Positions 24,879 to 33,491 of a stretch of 64,000 nt of DNA are shown in pieces; the stretch's first letter is position 1, and every line of letters starts with the position of its first letter. The position numbers were made by a program, and so were the translations under genes. The stretch covers positions 1-64,000 of IMG/VR virus record IMGVR_UViG_3300048927_000140. One strand, written 5' to 3'. The notes beneath the pieces were generated by a model, which saw only the letters and a list, made by a program, of their open reading frames with translations, had not been told where the DNA came from and ran no database searches. This DNA comes from a virus.

Positions 24879-25403
24879 TTAGATTACCTTGCCGGCTTTG
24901 GACGACTCCAGCAACTTCAGGATGTCGGTCATATTGGACAGATGATACCCGGACTTGTCGATATCCTCGATGAAGCTGTCCAAGGCTTTGATGAAAGCCT
25001 GACCCTCACTCTGAATCTCAAGGGCGCGTGCAATCATCGTCTCGGTAAAGGCCTTGCGGGCGCCGACCGTGGTAAATCGCTTGTTGATCTCGGTGCTAAA
25101 GTTGGTGAGCATCGAATACTTCATGGCGTCGCACGCCTCTTTCAGAATGTCGATCTGCTTGGATGCTCGAACCCTGATCTCTACCAAGCGGGATCTTGCA
25201 CCCATGTCGTTCGACGAGGCGTCCAGCAGTGCTTTCGGCGAGTAGCGACGATCTCCATAGAGCTTGCGCGACGTGCGCCCGCTGTGTAGAGCCTGCGCTT
25301 CCTCGAAGTCCTTGTCGATATTGAGACGGGCTTCAACCTGAGCCACAACTTTCCTGAACTTCCGATAGTCACCAGACTCGCGGATATCTGATTTAATTCC
25401 CAT
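24879..25403 (-). CDS. Helical protein of unknown function
   Basis: A 174-residue, almost entirely helical and charged protein (KFRKVVAQVEARLNIDKDFEE, ALEIQSEGQAFIKALDSFIED), likely a coiled-coil or helical bundle. It lies between recombination and clamp genes, so a recombination or replication mediator is conceivable, but no motif supports it. Confidence 0.68.
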   Translation of the reverse strand: MGIKSDIRESGDYRKFRKVVAQVEARLNIDKDFEEAQALHSGRTSRKLYGDRRYSPKALLDASSNDMGARSRLVEIRVRASKQIDILKEACDAMKYSMLTNFSTEINKRFTTVGARKAFTETMIARALEIQSEGQAFIKALDSFIEDIDKSGYHLSNMTDILKLLESSKAGKVI

Positions 25404-25775
25404 CTACTGCTCCTCGAATACTGTGGCCAGCTCTGGATTGACCAAAGGGCTTATGGCCAACGAGCCTTTGTTGGCGTAGTGAAAGACCACAAGATTTTCG
25501 TCCTTGACCAAGGTCTCGTACGCGGTTGCTGGACCTTTGTTACGGAGGTAGGTCATGAGATAGGACCCTCCGTTCTCAACCTCGAAACGAGTCTTGAAAA
25601 GGAAGCCCACACGTTGACTACCGACCAGCATGAAGTTGATATCGAACATGCAGCTAACTGGGAGCGCTGGCCCCACCTGCAAGTCAGTGCCGGCCGCAAG
25701 ATTTTGGGTCGGCAGCAAGAAAGCCCCGTCCACCTCGATGAAGGCGCCGGGGCGTACGTCGATCAGGATCTTCAT
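25404..25775 (-). CDS. Small beta-rich protein next to sliding clamp
   Basis: A 123-residue protein with predominantly beta pattern (GAFIEVDGAFLLPTQ, NLVVFHYANKGSLAISPLV). Its ATG overlaps the sliding-clamp stop by 4 bases, so it is co-translated with the clamp. No family recognised. Confidence 0.65.
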   Translation of the reverse strand: MKILIDVRPGAFIEVDGAFLLPTQNLAAGTDLQVGPALPVSCMFDINFMLVGSQRVGFLFKTRFEVENGGSYLMTYLRNKGPATAYETLVKDENLVVFHYANKGSLAISPLVNPELATVFEEQ

Positions 25776-26836
25776 TCTTGGTTCAGCGAAAGAATGATGG
25801 TCGAGGTCTTGAGATTGATGGCCAGGAACTCTCCCTTGACCAGCGTCATCTCCACAACATTGCCGGCCTTGCGCACCGCCTCATCAAGATACTCGAAGTC
25901 GATTGAGAACTCGCAGTTCTTGGCCTTGGTCTTCAAGGTGACCTTGGACGAACCCTGAACCGTGGTGACCTCGATCTTGAGTTTGCCGTCTTCGACCTTG
26001 GCCTTAATTTCGCTACGCTCTTTGGTAGCTACGGAACGCGAGTTGTCGAGGAACGCCAGAAGATCTTCCTTGTTGAGGCTGAGCGTCTGGCCCTTTGCTT
26101 CTTTGGCTGCGCGTGCAGTATCGATGACGTCCTTGATCGTCAGTTCGTTCTCTTCCTCTTGTGGGAGGCTGAGCACGACATTGACCAGCTTGTTGCCGAC
26201 CTTGACGTTGGCCTTGCCCAGTTCGAGCACGAACGCATTGCCACCGAACGCGTCCAGCACGGCACTGAGAGTGTCTAGCGGCAGCTTGATCTCCATGTCG
26301 CCTTGCATCTCGCTACTGTTCAGGAACGCCATGTGGTTCACGTCGAAGCAGGCGACGAACGCGCCCTTCTTGCCGAGCTTGATACCGATGGGCATGAAGG
26401 TGGAGAGTAGTGCCGTAGGCTTGAGGGCTACTGTCGTGACAGCGGCCTTGATCCACTGTGCCTGTTCGGTCGTGAACTCGATCTTCTGACCTTTCTCCTC
26501 CTCACCCTGCTCCATCTCCAGAGTGTCGACGGTCGCGAGGTCGCAGCGATAGCTGCCGGCCTTGATCTTGCACATGGCTTTGGAGAATTCGATCTCCAGT
26601 TCTTTGCGACCCTTAGTGGCGTCGCGCAAAGCATTCATTGCGATGGCGAACGCACCGCTCTTGCCACTAACGGTGGCCGGAATGTTGACCGAGCAACGTG
26701 CGGTCTCCGACGACGCTTGAATAAACACCTTCTTGCCGTTGCTACTGATTGTGACGTTGCCACTGTCTGGAGCGGCAAGACGTCCGATTACGCGGAGGGC
26801 TTCTTGTATTGCGGCGGACTCTGTTGTGAAGTTCAT
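25772..26836 (-). CDS. Sliding clamp (DNA polymerase processivity factor)
   Basis: A 354-residue protein of beta-clamp length, with repeated beta-rich segments of clamp character: NVTISSNGKKVFIQASS, CSVNIPATVSGKSGAFAI, GAFVACFDVNHMAFL and FEYLDEAVRKAG...EFLAINLKTSTIILSL at the end, where clamps have their conserved last strands. It encircles DNA and tethers the polymerase. The start at 26836 has AAGGAACGTC; a longer frame to 26905 lies inside the upstream gene. The nearby clamp loader and SMC genes agree with the call. Confidence 0.8.
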   Translation of the reverse strand: MNFTTESAAIQEALRVIGRLAAPDSGNVTISSNGKKVFIQASSETARCSVNIPATVSGKSGAFAIAMNALRDATKGRKELEIEFSKAMCKIKAGSYRCDLATVDTLEMEQGEEEKGQKIEFTTEQAQWIKAAVTTVALKPTALLSTFMPIGIKLGKKGAFVACFDVNHMAFLNSSEMQGDMEIKLPLDTLSAVLDAFGGNAFVLELGKANVKVGNKLVNVVLSLPQEEENELTIKDVIDTARAAKEAKGQTLSLNKEDLLAFLDNSRSVATKERSEIKAKVEDGKLKIEVTTVQGSSKVTLKTKAKNCEFSIDFEYLDEAVRKAGNVVEMTLVKGEFLAINLKTSTIILSLNQE

Positions 26837-26861
26837 TGACGTTCCTTGAAGTGCAAAACTC

Positions 26862-27047
26862 TTATTTACTATCGGGGTCGAAGCGAACGATTCGCCAATA
26901 GGCAAACCAGAATAGGAGTAGAACGACCCATATCAGACCTATCGTGGCCTTGAGATCGAGCGTAGTCCATGCGTCTGGCGTAACTGCCGCGGCCCCGTAT
27001 GTGGTAATCGTCAACAGCACAGCGAGGACTAATTTGCATGCAAGCAT
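26862..27047 (-). CDS. Small two-helix membrane protein
   Basis: A 61-residue protein with two predicted membrane helices (about 2-22 and 35-53: LVLAVLLTITTYGAAAV and IGLIWVVLLLFWFAYW) and a short charged tail. Ribosome site AGGAGACGATA. It heads the clamp operon. Such proteins in phages may act on the host membrane; nothing more specific can be read. Confidence 0.65.
   Translation of the reverse strand: MLACKLVLAVLLTITTYGAAAVTPDAWTTLDLKATIGLIWVVLLLFWFAYWRIVRFDPDSK
26863..26870 (-). promoter_or_regulatory. AGTAAATA element before sliding clamp
   Basis: Exact 8-mer on the minus strand, 26 bases before the clamp ATG and overlapping the upstream stop (AGT AAA TAA). Confidence 0.4.
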
Positions 27048-27090
27048 TATCGTCTCCTGTTGAGGCTATTGTCTCGATGTTGGAATGAGA

Positions 27091-27118
27091 AAAGGCCCGC
27101 CACTAGGGCGAGCCGCGT
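27091..27118 (-). terminator. Minus-strand terminator after structural-like gene
   Basis: Minus strand: GGCTCGCC and GGCGGGCC (one G-U pair) around CTAGT, followed by TTTTCTC. It lies directly past the stop at 27120. Confidence 0.75.
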
Positions 27119-27119
27119 C

Positions 27120-27986
27120 TTAGATGATGGTCAGCGTGAACTTGACTGGCGTGCTGCCGCCATGGGTGTCTTTGACCAAGTAGTTGAACTCGTAGTCGCC
27201 GGCGCTGACGGGCTGCAACTTGATGATGCGCAACGTGTTGTACTCGACCGAGCCCTGTGGCAGTGTGACAGGGAACGGCACGATGGTGGTCTTGAACTCG
27301 CCGCTGGCCGGATTGCTGACGATCTCGATTTTGAGGGGTTCGTAGCCGACGGTCTGCGCCTTGAACAGTTCGACCCAGTTGAAGTCGAAGAAGCCGCAGT
27401 CTGGCGCCATGTCAGCCATCGTCAGGGCCACCGCCCACTTCAAGCCTGCCGGAGTAACGACCGGCGGAGGCACCGCTGGGATGCCGCCACCGGCATTGGC
27501 GTTCATGCGCACGGTCAGGTCGGTAATCAGTGGGCCGCGATTGAAGCGGTAGCCTTGACCCTGGGTTGGCATGAACCATTGCAGGGCATACTGGGACTCG
27601 CGTGTGTCGATGAAACCGTGGAAGCCTAGCCACGGCTTGGTCTTCTCGTCGAGGTCATTGAAGACCGCAGCCATGTATTGCTCAACCCGATGGGTCGGCG
27701 AGCCCTGCACCAGCTGAGGCAGCGTGACCGTCGTGATAGGCAGCGGGCCTTCGGTCATGGTGAACGAGCGCTCGGTGCCGTCGAAGGTCGTGCTTGCAAT
27801 CGAGAACCAGCCGACGATGGTGCCGTTGGTCATCAGTTGGTGGCCGGCGTCGTCCACTGGGCCGTTGCGATTGCCGACGATTACCGGAATGATGGTTTGA
27901 GTGGACGGGGCAGCCAGTGGCAGGCCCAATTGGTTACCGGCGCGAACGCCGACACGATTCGCTTGTGCGAGAGTGGTCATGGTCAA
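27120..27986 (-). CDS. Structural-like protein with Ig/cadherin-like C-terminus
   Basis: A 288-residue low-charge, beta-rich protein with Pro/Gly linkers and a C-terminal strand pattern (AGDYEFNYLVKDTHGGSTP) like Ig/cadherin-type domains. It looks like a virion protein but sits within the replication block with its own terminator. The start may be ATG 27986 or 27980. G/C-ending codons resemble late structural genes. No specific family recognised. Confidence 0.68.
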   Translation of the reverse strand: MTMTTLAQANRVGVRAGNQLGLPLAAPSTQTIIPVIVGNRNGPVDDAGHQLMTNGTIVGWFSIASTTFDGTERSFTMTEGPLPITTVTLPQLVQGSPTHRVEQYMAAVFNDLDEKTKPWLGFHGFIDTRESQYALQWFMPTQGQGYRFNRGPLITDLTVRMNANAGGGIPAVPPPVVTPAGLKWAVALTMADMAPDCGFFDFNWVELFKAQTVGYEPLKIEIVSNPASGEFKTTIVPFPVTLPQGSVEYNTLRIIKLQPVSAGDYEFNYLVKDTHGGSTPVKFTLTII

Positions 27987-27991
27987 TCCTT

Positions 27992-28348
27992 TTAAGGTGT
28001 GGTGTCGATCTCGACTTTGACAAAGCGAAGCTCGGTACCACTACAGGTAACGAAGCACACGCAAGTGCCGGGGCTTGGATCGGGGACTGCTACAACACTG
28101 GGATCTGTAGGTTCGGTTGTATCAGGCAGCCGACTGGTGATGAAGGCTCGAATGCGAGCCGCCACATCCAGACCCTGAGACTGTACGGTATCGAACGGCA
28201 GGCTCAGAGCATGTGTAGGCAGCGTGTACAGTTCGACGTAACGCGCCGCCCACGGTGCGACGTAGTTCTGACCGTCGTAGATCAAGTCCGTATCAGCCAC
28301 AGAAAGTACAGGAGTGGACTGATCCGGCATCACAATGGTGATAAGCAT
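27992..28348 (-). CDS. Small protein upstream of the structural-like gene
   Basis: A 118-residue protein (ITIVMPDQSTPVLSVADTD..., then a Pro-rich segment and a final strand FVTCSGTELRFVKVEID). Probably co-expressed with 27120. Ribosome site CGGAGGACCC. No family recognised. Confidence 0.62.
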   Translation of the reverse strand: MLITIVMPDQSTPVLSVADTDLIYDGQNYVAPWAARYVELYTLPTHALSLPFDTVQSQGLDVAARIRAFITSRLPDTTEPTDPSVVAVPDPSPGTCVCFVTCSGTELRFVKVEIDTTP

Positions 28349-28377
28349 GGGTCCTCCGAAAAGGTTAAATTGCGGGC

Positions 28378-29085
28378 CTAGCCAGCTTTCTTAGCCGAGG
28401 ACTTGAACAGGTACATGATCTCAAAGGTCTCAACACCGTAGGCCTTAGCAACCTGTTCTTCGTCTCCTATCTTTCTGTAATCGGCCACGGCGTTGCGCAG
28501 AGTCTGGCACTGAGGATCGGCCATCAGGGCTTTCAGACGCTCCAACTTGTAGGACGAATTCAGCTTCTGGCGCAGCTTGGTGAAGCCTTCCACGCCAGCC
28601 AAGTACGAGATGACCATGGCCTGTACGGTCTTGCGTAGATCGTATGGCGTGAGTTTGTAGATCTCGGCCTGTATGTGATTCAAGAATGATGGCTTGGTTG
28701 CGACGCTCACGAAGTCCTCCATCGTAGGCTCTTTCACCACGAGTTCCCAGTCGTTGTACAGAGGATGAAACGTGGCGTAACGCAGCGATTTCTGAAGGCT
28801 CTGTTTCCAGTCCTTGATGATGCGCAGGTTCGTGTTCTGGAGTTCTGCCATGGATCCACACACGTATAGGATCTGCTGATCGTATGGCAACCAGTGACGC
28901 TTGAACGCCTTGATCGACGGAATTATGACGGGCCACGCCGGTTGCTTTCGAGCCACGTCCTTAACCGTGGGTCGTGCCTGCAAAGACGAATCGATGATGA
29001 CGTGGCTAACGCCGTTGGACGTGAATGCGGCGCTGAGTTGCAGTGGGGATGCCAACACCCCGTAGGCTTGTATGACGTTTTTCAT
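28378..29085 (-). CDS. Unknown protein co-translated with gp46-like ATPase
   Basis: A 235-residue protein whose ATG overlaps the gp46-like stop (ATGA). The N-terminal half is alpha/beta (VSHVIIDSSLQ, QQILYVCGSMAEL) and the rest mostly helical. T4 pairs its clamp-loader large subunit with a small subunit (gp62) and gp46 with gp47; the length and helical C-terminus would allow a small clamp-loader subunit, but no motif confirms it. Recorded as unassigned. Confidence 0.65.
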   Translation of the reverse strand: MKNVIQAYGVLASPLQLSAAFTSNGVSHVIIDSSLQARPTVKDVARKQPAWPVIIPSIKAFKRHWLPYDQQILYVCGSMAELQNTNLRIIKDWKQSLQKSLRYATFHPLYNDWELVVKEPTMEDFVSVATKPSFLNHIQAEIYKLTPYDLRKTVQAMVISYLAGVEGFTKLRQKLNSSYKLERLKALMADPQCQTLRNAVADYRKIGDEEQVAKAYGVETFEIMYLFKSSAKKAG

Positions 29086-31322
29086 TTCACTATGCTTGGG
29101 TGGCCGACGACGATCTTGGCCTCTCCCTTCTCCTTCAGGACGGTGAACTCTTGAGCGCCGTCATAACGCTGCTCGGTTCGTGGTGTAATAACGATGATCG
29201 ATGGAATGACCTTGTTCAGTATCGGCAGCAACTTCTTGAACGCTTCCGTGGTCTCTGCGCTCATGTTCGAGTCTGGCTCGTCCAGAATAAGCACGTTGGA
29301 GCGCTTACGCTGTGGCACGAACGTCAGATGTGCCAACACCAAAATGAAGGTGTAGAGCTTGGACTCGGCTCCACTGAGCTTGCGCACGTCGGAGGTCAAG
29401 GTCTTGAGCTTCTTACCCTTGCGGTACTTGCGGGTAACGGTCAGGCTGATCTTGGACGACTCCCAGCTGAACCCGAACTCGAAGTCCTCAGGGAAGATAA
29501 GCTTCGCATACTTGTTGATCTCGGTCATCAGCTTGGTCGACACAGACTTGATGGCCATGCGCTTCATTGCCTTGTCCGAGTAGGCTTCGACCAACAGCTT
29601 GAGCGGCTCCTCGTTAATGAGTTCGGCCCGCATTTCCAGCAGACGATCCTTCATCTTTTGAAGGCCATCGGTGACACTACGATTGACCTCAAGCTTGGCC
29701 TTCAACGACGACAGTTTTTCATGAAGGTCGTTGATGCGTTGATTCAGCTTCGGACCTATAGATGCGGCACTGCGCTGCTTGTCCGTGAGCTTGCGAAGGT
29801 CTCGCACGTTGTCGATGTTGGGATCTATAAACTCCAGTAGTTCTAGGCGTTTGCGATCTTCATCCACCATCTGCTCTACGACTTCGGCCTCAAGCTTGCG
29901 GCCTTCAAACGGTTCGGGCTCGGTTGGCAGATCGCGCAACTCCTTGCCAATACGACGCAGACGCTTGAGTGCCTTTATCGAGTCACCAATCTTCTCGCCT
30001 TCGTCGTCATATTCTGCTTGCTTGTCCGCCCATTTGCGGTACACTGCCTTAGCTTCGTCGTACTCTTCCCACAGGTCTATAAGCCCAAGTTCAGCATCAA
30101 CAGCTTTGACCTTTCGCTTGAGCTCCTTCGGGTCTTTGACTTTCACTTCCTGACCGCACTCACCACAAGTGCCGCTACCAAACTTTATGGCATGCACCAG
30201 CTTGTGCTGCAAGGATTCAAGACGAGCGCGTAACTCTTTACGGTCTGAAGTCGGTCTGGCCTCGTCTGGCTTTATTGGCTTGTCAGGTTTGCTGTCTTTA
30301 TGACGCTCTGCCTTTTCCAAGCGCCCTTGCAGTTCATCGAGTTCGGTCGCTGCTTCTTTGCAGCGTGTGCGCGCTTTCTTGAAGCCCAGCTTGCCTATCA
30401 GTGCCTTGGACTCATCACTCAGGGCTTCAAAGGCCTTCGTGTACTTGCGACTATCTCGCTGGTATTCGGCCCACGCTTTAGCGTCTTTGAGCTTGGCCTT
30501 GTTGTCCTTCAGGTTCGCCTGAGTGTCGGCGTAGAGCTGGCTGTATTCGTCGAGATCTGGACACAGTTCGTTGAACTGCCTGATCTGCTTCTTGGAACTC
30601 TCCTCGAAAGCGAGGAGGCGCGCTATGTCTTGGAGCCTTACGTGTTTGCGCTGTAACTCGTCCAACTCGGCTTCGTAACGCTTACGCTTGGCCACGAGCC
30701 TCAGGCGTTCTTCTTTCGGAAGCGCTCGTGCCTTGTCGGCGTCGAAGACGGCCTTGAGTTCTTTGTATGCGGTGCGGACCCTTTTGAGCTTGGCCAGCTC
30801 GGCTTCAAACAGGCGGCGCTCCACGTCGATCTTGTCCAGACCGAAGGCCTCGGTAAAGAAGCGCTTGCGCTCAGTCGAACTGCCCATGACCAGCGGATGG
30901 GGCACTCGCGCATCGAGGAAGCCGTAGGTGTTGAATTCAGCCTGCGACATTGGCAGGTACTTAGCCAGCCACGCCTTGCCATCCGACTTCTTGCGGAACT
31001 CTTTGGCTTTACCGTTGACCACGATCTCCAGCTTGGAGTTCTTGCGTACCACATCGACCTTCTTCTTATCGAGAATCATGTGTACGGTTCGGGTGCCTTG
31101 CTTGATCGTGTCCTCTTTGAGGCCGACGATTGGCTCCTCGTATAGAGTCTCGCCGATGGCGGCGAAGGCACTGGACTTACCAGCGCCGTTGGCCTGCATG
31201 GACTTGCGTCCGTTTGTGCGGTTCAGACCGTATATAACGCTCAGCCCCTTCGGTATGTCGAAGTGGAGATTCTTGAACAGCAGCGTGTCCTCTAAGGTGA
31301 GGCCTGTGATGTGTTGACTCAT
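29082..31322 (-). CDS. gp46-like SMC/Rad50-type ATPase (recombination nuclease subunit)
   Basis: A 746-residue protein with bipartite ABC ATPase ends and a long coiled coil. N-terminal region: GLSVIYGLN then, after an insertion, the Walker A ANGAGKSS. The middle has dense charged heptads with a zinc hook CGECG near residue 385. C-terminal: signature LSGAESKLYTF and Walker B NVLILDEPDS. This is the layout of T4 gp46, which with nuclease gp47 processes ends for recombination. No gp47 is visible in the window. The start at 31322 overlaps the upstream stop (ATGA); the longer frame is rejected for that reason. Confidence 0.88.
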   Translation of the reverse strand: MSQHITGLTLEDTLLFKNLHFDIPKGLSVIYGLNRTNGRKSMQANGAGKSSAFAAIGETLYEEPIVGLKEDTIKQGTRTVHMILDKKKVDVVRKNSKLEIVVNGKAKEFRKKSDGKAWLAKYLPMSQAEFNTYGFLDARVPHPLVMGSSTERKRFFTEAFGLDKIDVERRLFEAELAKLKRVRTAYKELKAVFDADKARALPKEERLRLVAKRKRYEAELDELQRKHVRLQDIARLLAFEESSKKQIRQFNELCPDLDEYSQLYADTQANLKDNKAKLKDAKAWAEYQRDSRKYTKAFEALSDESKALIGKLGFKKARTRCKEAATELDELQGRLEKAERHKDSKPDKPIKPDEARPTSDRKELRARLESLQHKLVHAIKFGSGTCGECGQEVKVKDPKELKRKVKAVDAELGLIDLWEEYDEAKAVYRKWADKQAEYDDEGEKIGDSIKALKRLRRIGKELRDLPTEPEPFEGRKLEAEVVEQMVDEDRKRLELLEFIDPNIDNVRDLRKLTDKQRSAASIGPKLNQRINDLHEKLSSLKAKLEVNRSVTDGLQKMKDRLLEMRAELINEEPLKLLVEAYSDKAMKRMAIKSVSTKLMTEINKYAKLIFPEDFEFGFSWESSKISLTVTRKYRKGKKLKTLTSDVRKLSGAESKLYTFILVLAHLTFVPQRKRSNVLILDEPDSNMSAETTEAFKKLLPILNKVIPSIIVITPRTEQRYDGAQEFTVLKEKGEAKIVVGHPSIVK

Positions 31323-31651
31323 TGTTGGATCGCATAGAACAGGTAATGAACGGAGTCCAGTTTGGTGGGCATGCACCAGTTGTAGCCCTCAGGCAGTGTC
31401 TCTCCGACTTTGCGGACGATGAACACGACCTTCTGGTAACCTTCCGGCGTGCCCGCTCGAATGACACTCAGCTGAGGGAACGGCGTTTGCTGCTGAACGC
31501 GGGTGTGCATGTAGTGAATCTCGATAACGCCCGGGCCTTGTGCGAGTTCCCATCCTGCATGCAAGAGAATGAAGCCCGTGGGCAGCAGTGCTACTACGTT
31601 GGTCAAAGAGTCGTGGCGAATGGTGAAGGCCTGCGTGTATGTGATGCTCAT
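31319..31651 (-). CDS. Small unknown protein upstream of gp46-like gene
   Basis: A 110-residue beta-rich protein (LTNVVALLPTGFILLHAGWEL, GYQKVVFIVRKVGETLPEGYNW). It is co-translated with the SMC ATPase through ATGA. AGTAAATA lies 27 bases upstream of its ATG and a terminator precedes that, so it probably heads a transcript. No family recognised. Confidence 0.66.
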   Translation of the reverse strand: MSITYTQAFTIRHDSLTNVVALLPTGFILLHAGWELAQGPGVIEIHYMHTRVQQQTPFPQLSVIRAGTPEGYQKVVFIVRKVGETLPEGYNWCMPTKLDSVHYLFYAIQQ

Positions 31652-31678
31652 GACTTTTCCTCTTGTTGTCGATCAAGG

Positions 31679-31686
31679 TATTTACT
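31679..31686 (-). promoter_or_regulatory. AGTAAATA element heading the gp46-like operon
   Basis: Exact 8-mer on the minus strand, located between an upstream terminator (31696-31733) and the first gene (ATG at 31651), which is where a promoter is expected. This is the best-placed copy. Confidence 0.5.
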
Positions 31687-31695
31687 ACCGAGACG

Positions 31696-31733
31696 AAAAA
31701 CAGCCGCCGACTTTTTCAAGAGGGCGGCTGTTT
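31696..31733 (-). terminator. Minus-strand terminator
   Basis: Minus strand: AAACAGCCGCC and GGCGGCTG pair (10 bp with flanks) followed by TTTTTCG. It ends the clamp-loader operon. Confidence 0.85.
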
Positions 31734-31734
31734 C

Positions 31735-31980
31735 TTAGTGCGGCTTATACTGGAATGTTGCTGTGAACTCGTGCGTCTCAGGATTGAGAGTGGACGGGCC
31801 AATGTCCGACACGCCGACTGGGTAGACAGTATCAGGGTCGATGCCTCGTGCCATCAGTTCTGCACGTATGCGCTCGCTTACGGCTTCGACAGTATCGGCG
31901 CCAGTCAGGTCAACATCGATATCGCTCTTATCCTTGTCCGTCGCCATTCGGTCTTCGATAAACTCGCGCAGCGTAGTCAT
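31735..31980 (-). CDS. Small acidic protein, last gene of clamp-loader operon
   Basis: An 81-residue acidic protein (FIEDRMATDKDKSDIDVDLTG, EAVSERIRAELMARG). Its start overlaps the preceding stop by 4 bases, and a strong terminator follows. No family recognised. Confidence 0.65.
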   Translation of the reverse strand: MTTLREFIEDRMATDKDKSDIDVDLTGADTVEAVSERIRAELMARGIDPDTVYPVGVSDIGPSTLNPETHEFTATFQYKPH

Positions 31981-32177
31981 GTCGGGTCCTTCTCATCTAA
32001 AAGTTTTGACGCGCTGAACTTCACGCTGGCGTTGATCGAGTCCACGGGCTTATGAATCGTGACTTGGATCTCAATAGGATCTGTGTCAGGAGCCCAGCCC
32101 ATGTCTCTGGCAAACTCGATCTCCTTGCGAATGCGCTCCAGAGCCTCGCGCACCTTTGGATGATCCAGCGCGCTCAT
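31977..32177 (-). CDS. Small protein in clamp-loader operon
   Basis: A 66-residue protein starting MSALDHPKVREALERIRKE; the ATG at 32177 overlaps the upstream stop (ATGA), so it is preferred over 32192. A helix is followed by two strands (IEIQVTIHKP, NASVKFSAS). Function unknown. Confidence 0.63.
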   Translation of the reverse strand: MSALDHPKVREALERIRKEIEFARDMGWAPDTDPIEIQVTIHKPVDSINASVKFSASKLLDEKDPT

Positions 32178-32398
32178 GCTGACACGCGCCACGGACCTTT
32201 AGTCAGATCGACGGCGTGGACTTGCGGCAGATCGTCAAGCTCCACGCCTGTGACACGAGTACGCGTCAACCTAGGATCGTCCGGATCCGAAAAGGTCTCG
32301 TGATGTACGCGGGTTACCCGCTTGTAGCCTTCAGGATCCGAGGCCTCCATCTTGGCGATCTGGTCTTGCAGATCACGAATGCTCTGTCCAATCTTCAT
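32174..32398 (-). CDS. Small charged protein in clamp-loader operon
   Basis: A 74-residue protein with an N-terminal amphipathic helix (IRDLQDQIAKMEASDPEG) and charged remainder. Overlaps both neighbours by 4 bases. Function unknown. Confidence 0.63.
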   Translation of the reverse strand: MKIGQSIRDLQDQIAKMEASDPEGYKRVTRVHHETFSDPDDPRLTRTRVTGVELDDLPQVHAVDLTKGPWRVSA

Positions 32399-33489
32399 TT
32401 CGTCTCCTTGATGATGCGATAGAGTGCGGCCGACAGCAGATCAACGGCCGGCATGCTGAACGTCGAGGCCTTGGCTTTGGCTTCGATGATCGTTGCGTTG
32501 ATGGCTGCCAGAGTGCCGAGCGTGATCTTGAGTTGGCCAGCGTCCTTGCGCAGTTGCTGGCCCCACTTGGTCGCCCAGTTCTTGCGGTGATTGCGACCTT
32601 CCAGCACCATGTTGTTCAGGACCGCGCTATTCATCCAGTGCAGCTTGGTCACGAAGTGGAAGTCGTCTTGCACGTCCAGCAGACCGCGCATGACGGCCTT
32701 GAACTGACCCTGGTACACAGCGAGCATCACCTTGTAGGCCAGTTCGTCATCGGCGCTCTCGGTCGACTTCAGGACCTGAGTGATGTGCTCGGCAGTCAGT
32801 CGCTTGGGTTTTTTCTCACTGCCCTCCCAGTATTGCTGGAGCGCTTCCATCGTGTTGGCCAGACTGCGCATGTCGGTCACGGATTTTGCCACGGCTTTCA
32901 GGAGCGCGTCGTCTTCGGACATTACGTACTTCATCTCTTCGGCCTTGGCGATGCGCTTGGCCTGCTTCAACAGGTCGGAGGTCGTGTGTTCTTCCAGCAC
33001 GAACTGATTGCAGCGCTTGAGGAACGCACGGCCCGTCTCGGTACTGCTGAACTTCGCTGGCTCCATCGAACAGAGGACAAACAGCGTGTTGGCCGGCGGC
33101 TCTTCCAAGTCCTTTAGGAAGGCGTTGGCTGCCTGACCGTTGGACAGAATGCCTTGCGCCTCGTCCAGGACGATGACGCGTTTCTTGTGTTGGGGCTTGA
33201 AGCGCGCCGTTTGCTTCCACTTGGCCACGTCCTCCATCGTCTTCTGGGCCGACGCATTGACTTCCATGTAGTCCCTGCTGTCACCGATGGACTTGAGGCC
33301 ATTGATATCGGCAGCGAACGCGCGAGCCAACGTGGTCTTACCAGTGCCGGAAGGACCAAAGAAGGCCATGGCGGTCGGTACCTTACCAGACTTGACCATG
33401 CCTTGCAAACGGGTGACCGCCGCTTCGTGGCCGATGACTCGGCTCAAATTCTTTGGCCTGTAAACCAAGTGGAATGCTGTGTGAGACAT
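32395..33489 (-). CDS. Clamp loader ATPase subunit, T4 gp44/RFC-like
   Basis: A 364-residue AAA+ protein that loads the sliding clamp. Motifs in order: HLVYRPKNLSRVIGH at the start (RFC box II-like), Walker A GPSGTGKTT at 45-53, Walker B VIVLDEAQG near 110, sensor 1 NTLFVLCSMEP, and FLKRCNQF where RFC proteins carry the SRC arginine finger (here KRC). The C-terminal helical collar follows. Length and order match T4 gp44. No obvious small subunit is adjacent. Confidence 0.9.
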   Translation of the reverse strand: MSHTAFHLVYRPKNLSRVIGHEAAVTRLQGMVKSGKVPTAMAFFGPSGTGKTTLARAFAADINGLKSIGDSRDYMEVNASAQKTMEDVAKWKQTARFKPQHKKRVIVLDEAQGILSNGQAANAFLKDLEEPPANTLFVLCSMEPAKFSSTETGRAFLKRCNQFVLEEHTTSDLLKQAKRIAKAEEMKYVMSEDDALLKAVAKSVTDMRSLANTMEALQQYWEGSEKKPKRLTAEHITQVLKSTESADDELAYKVMLAVYQGQFKAVMRGLLDVQDDFHFVTKLHWMNSAVLNNMVLEGRNHRKNWATKWGQQLRKDAGQLKITLGTLAAINATIIEAKAKASTFSMPAVDLLSAALYRIIKETK

Positions 33490-33491
33490 TA

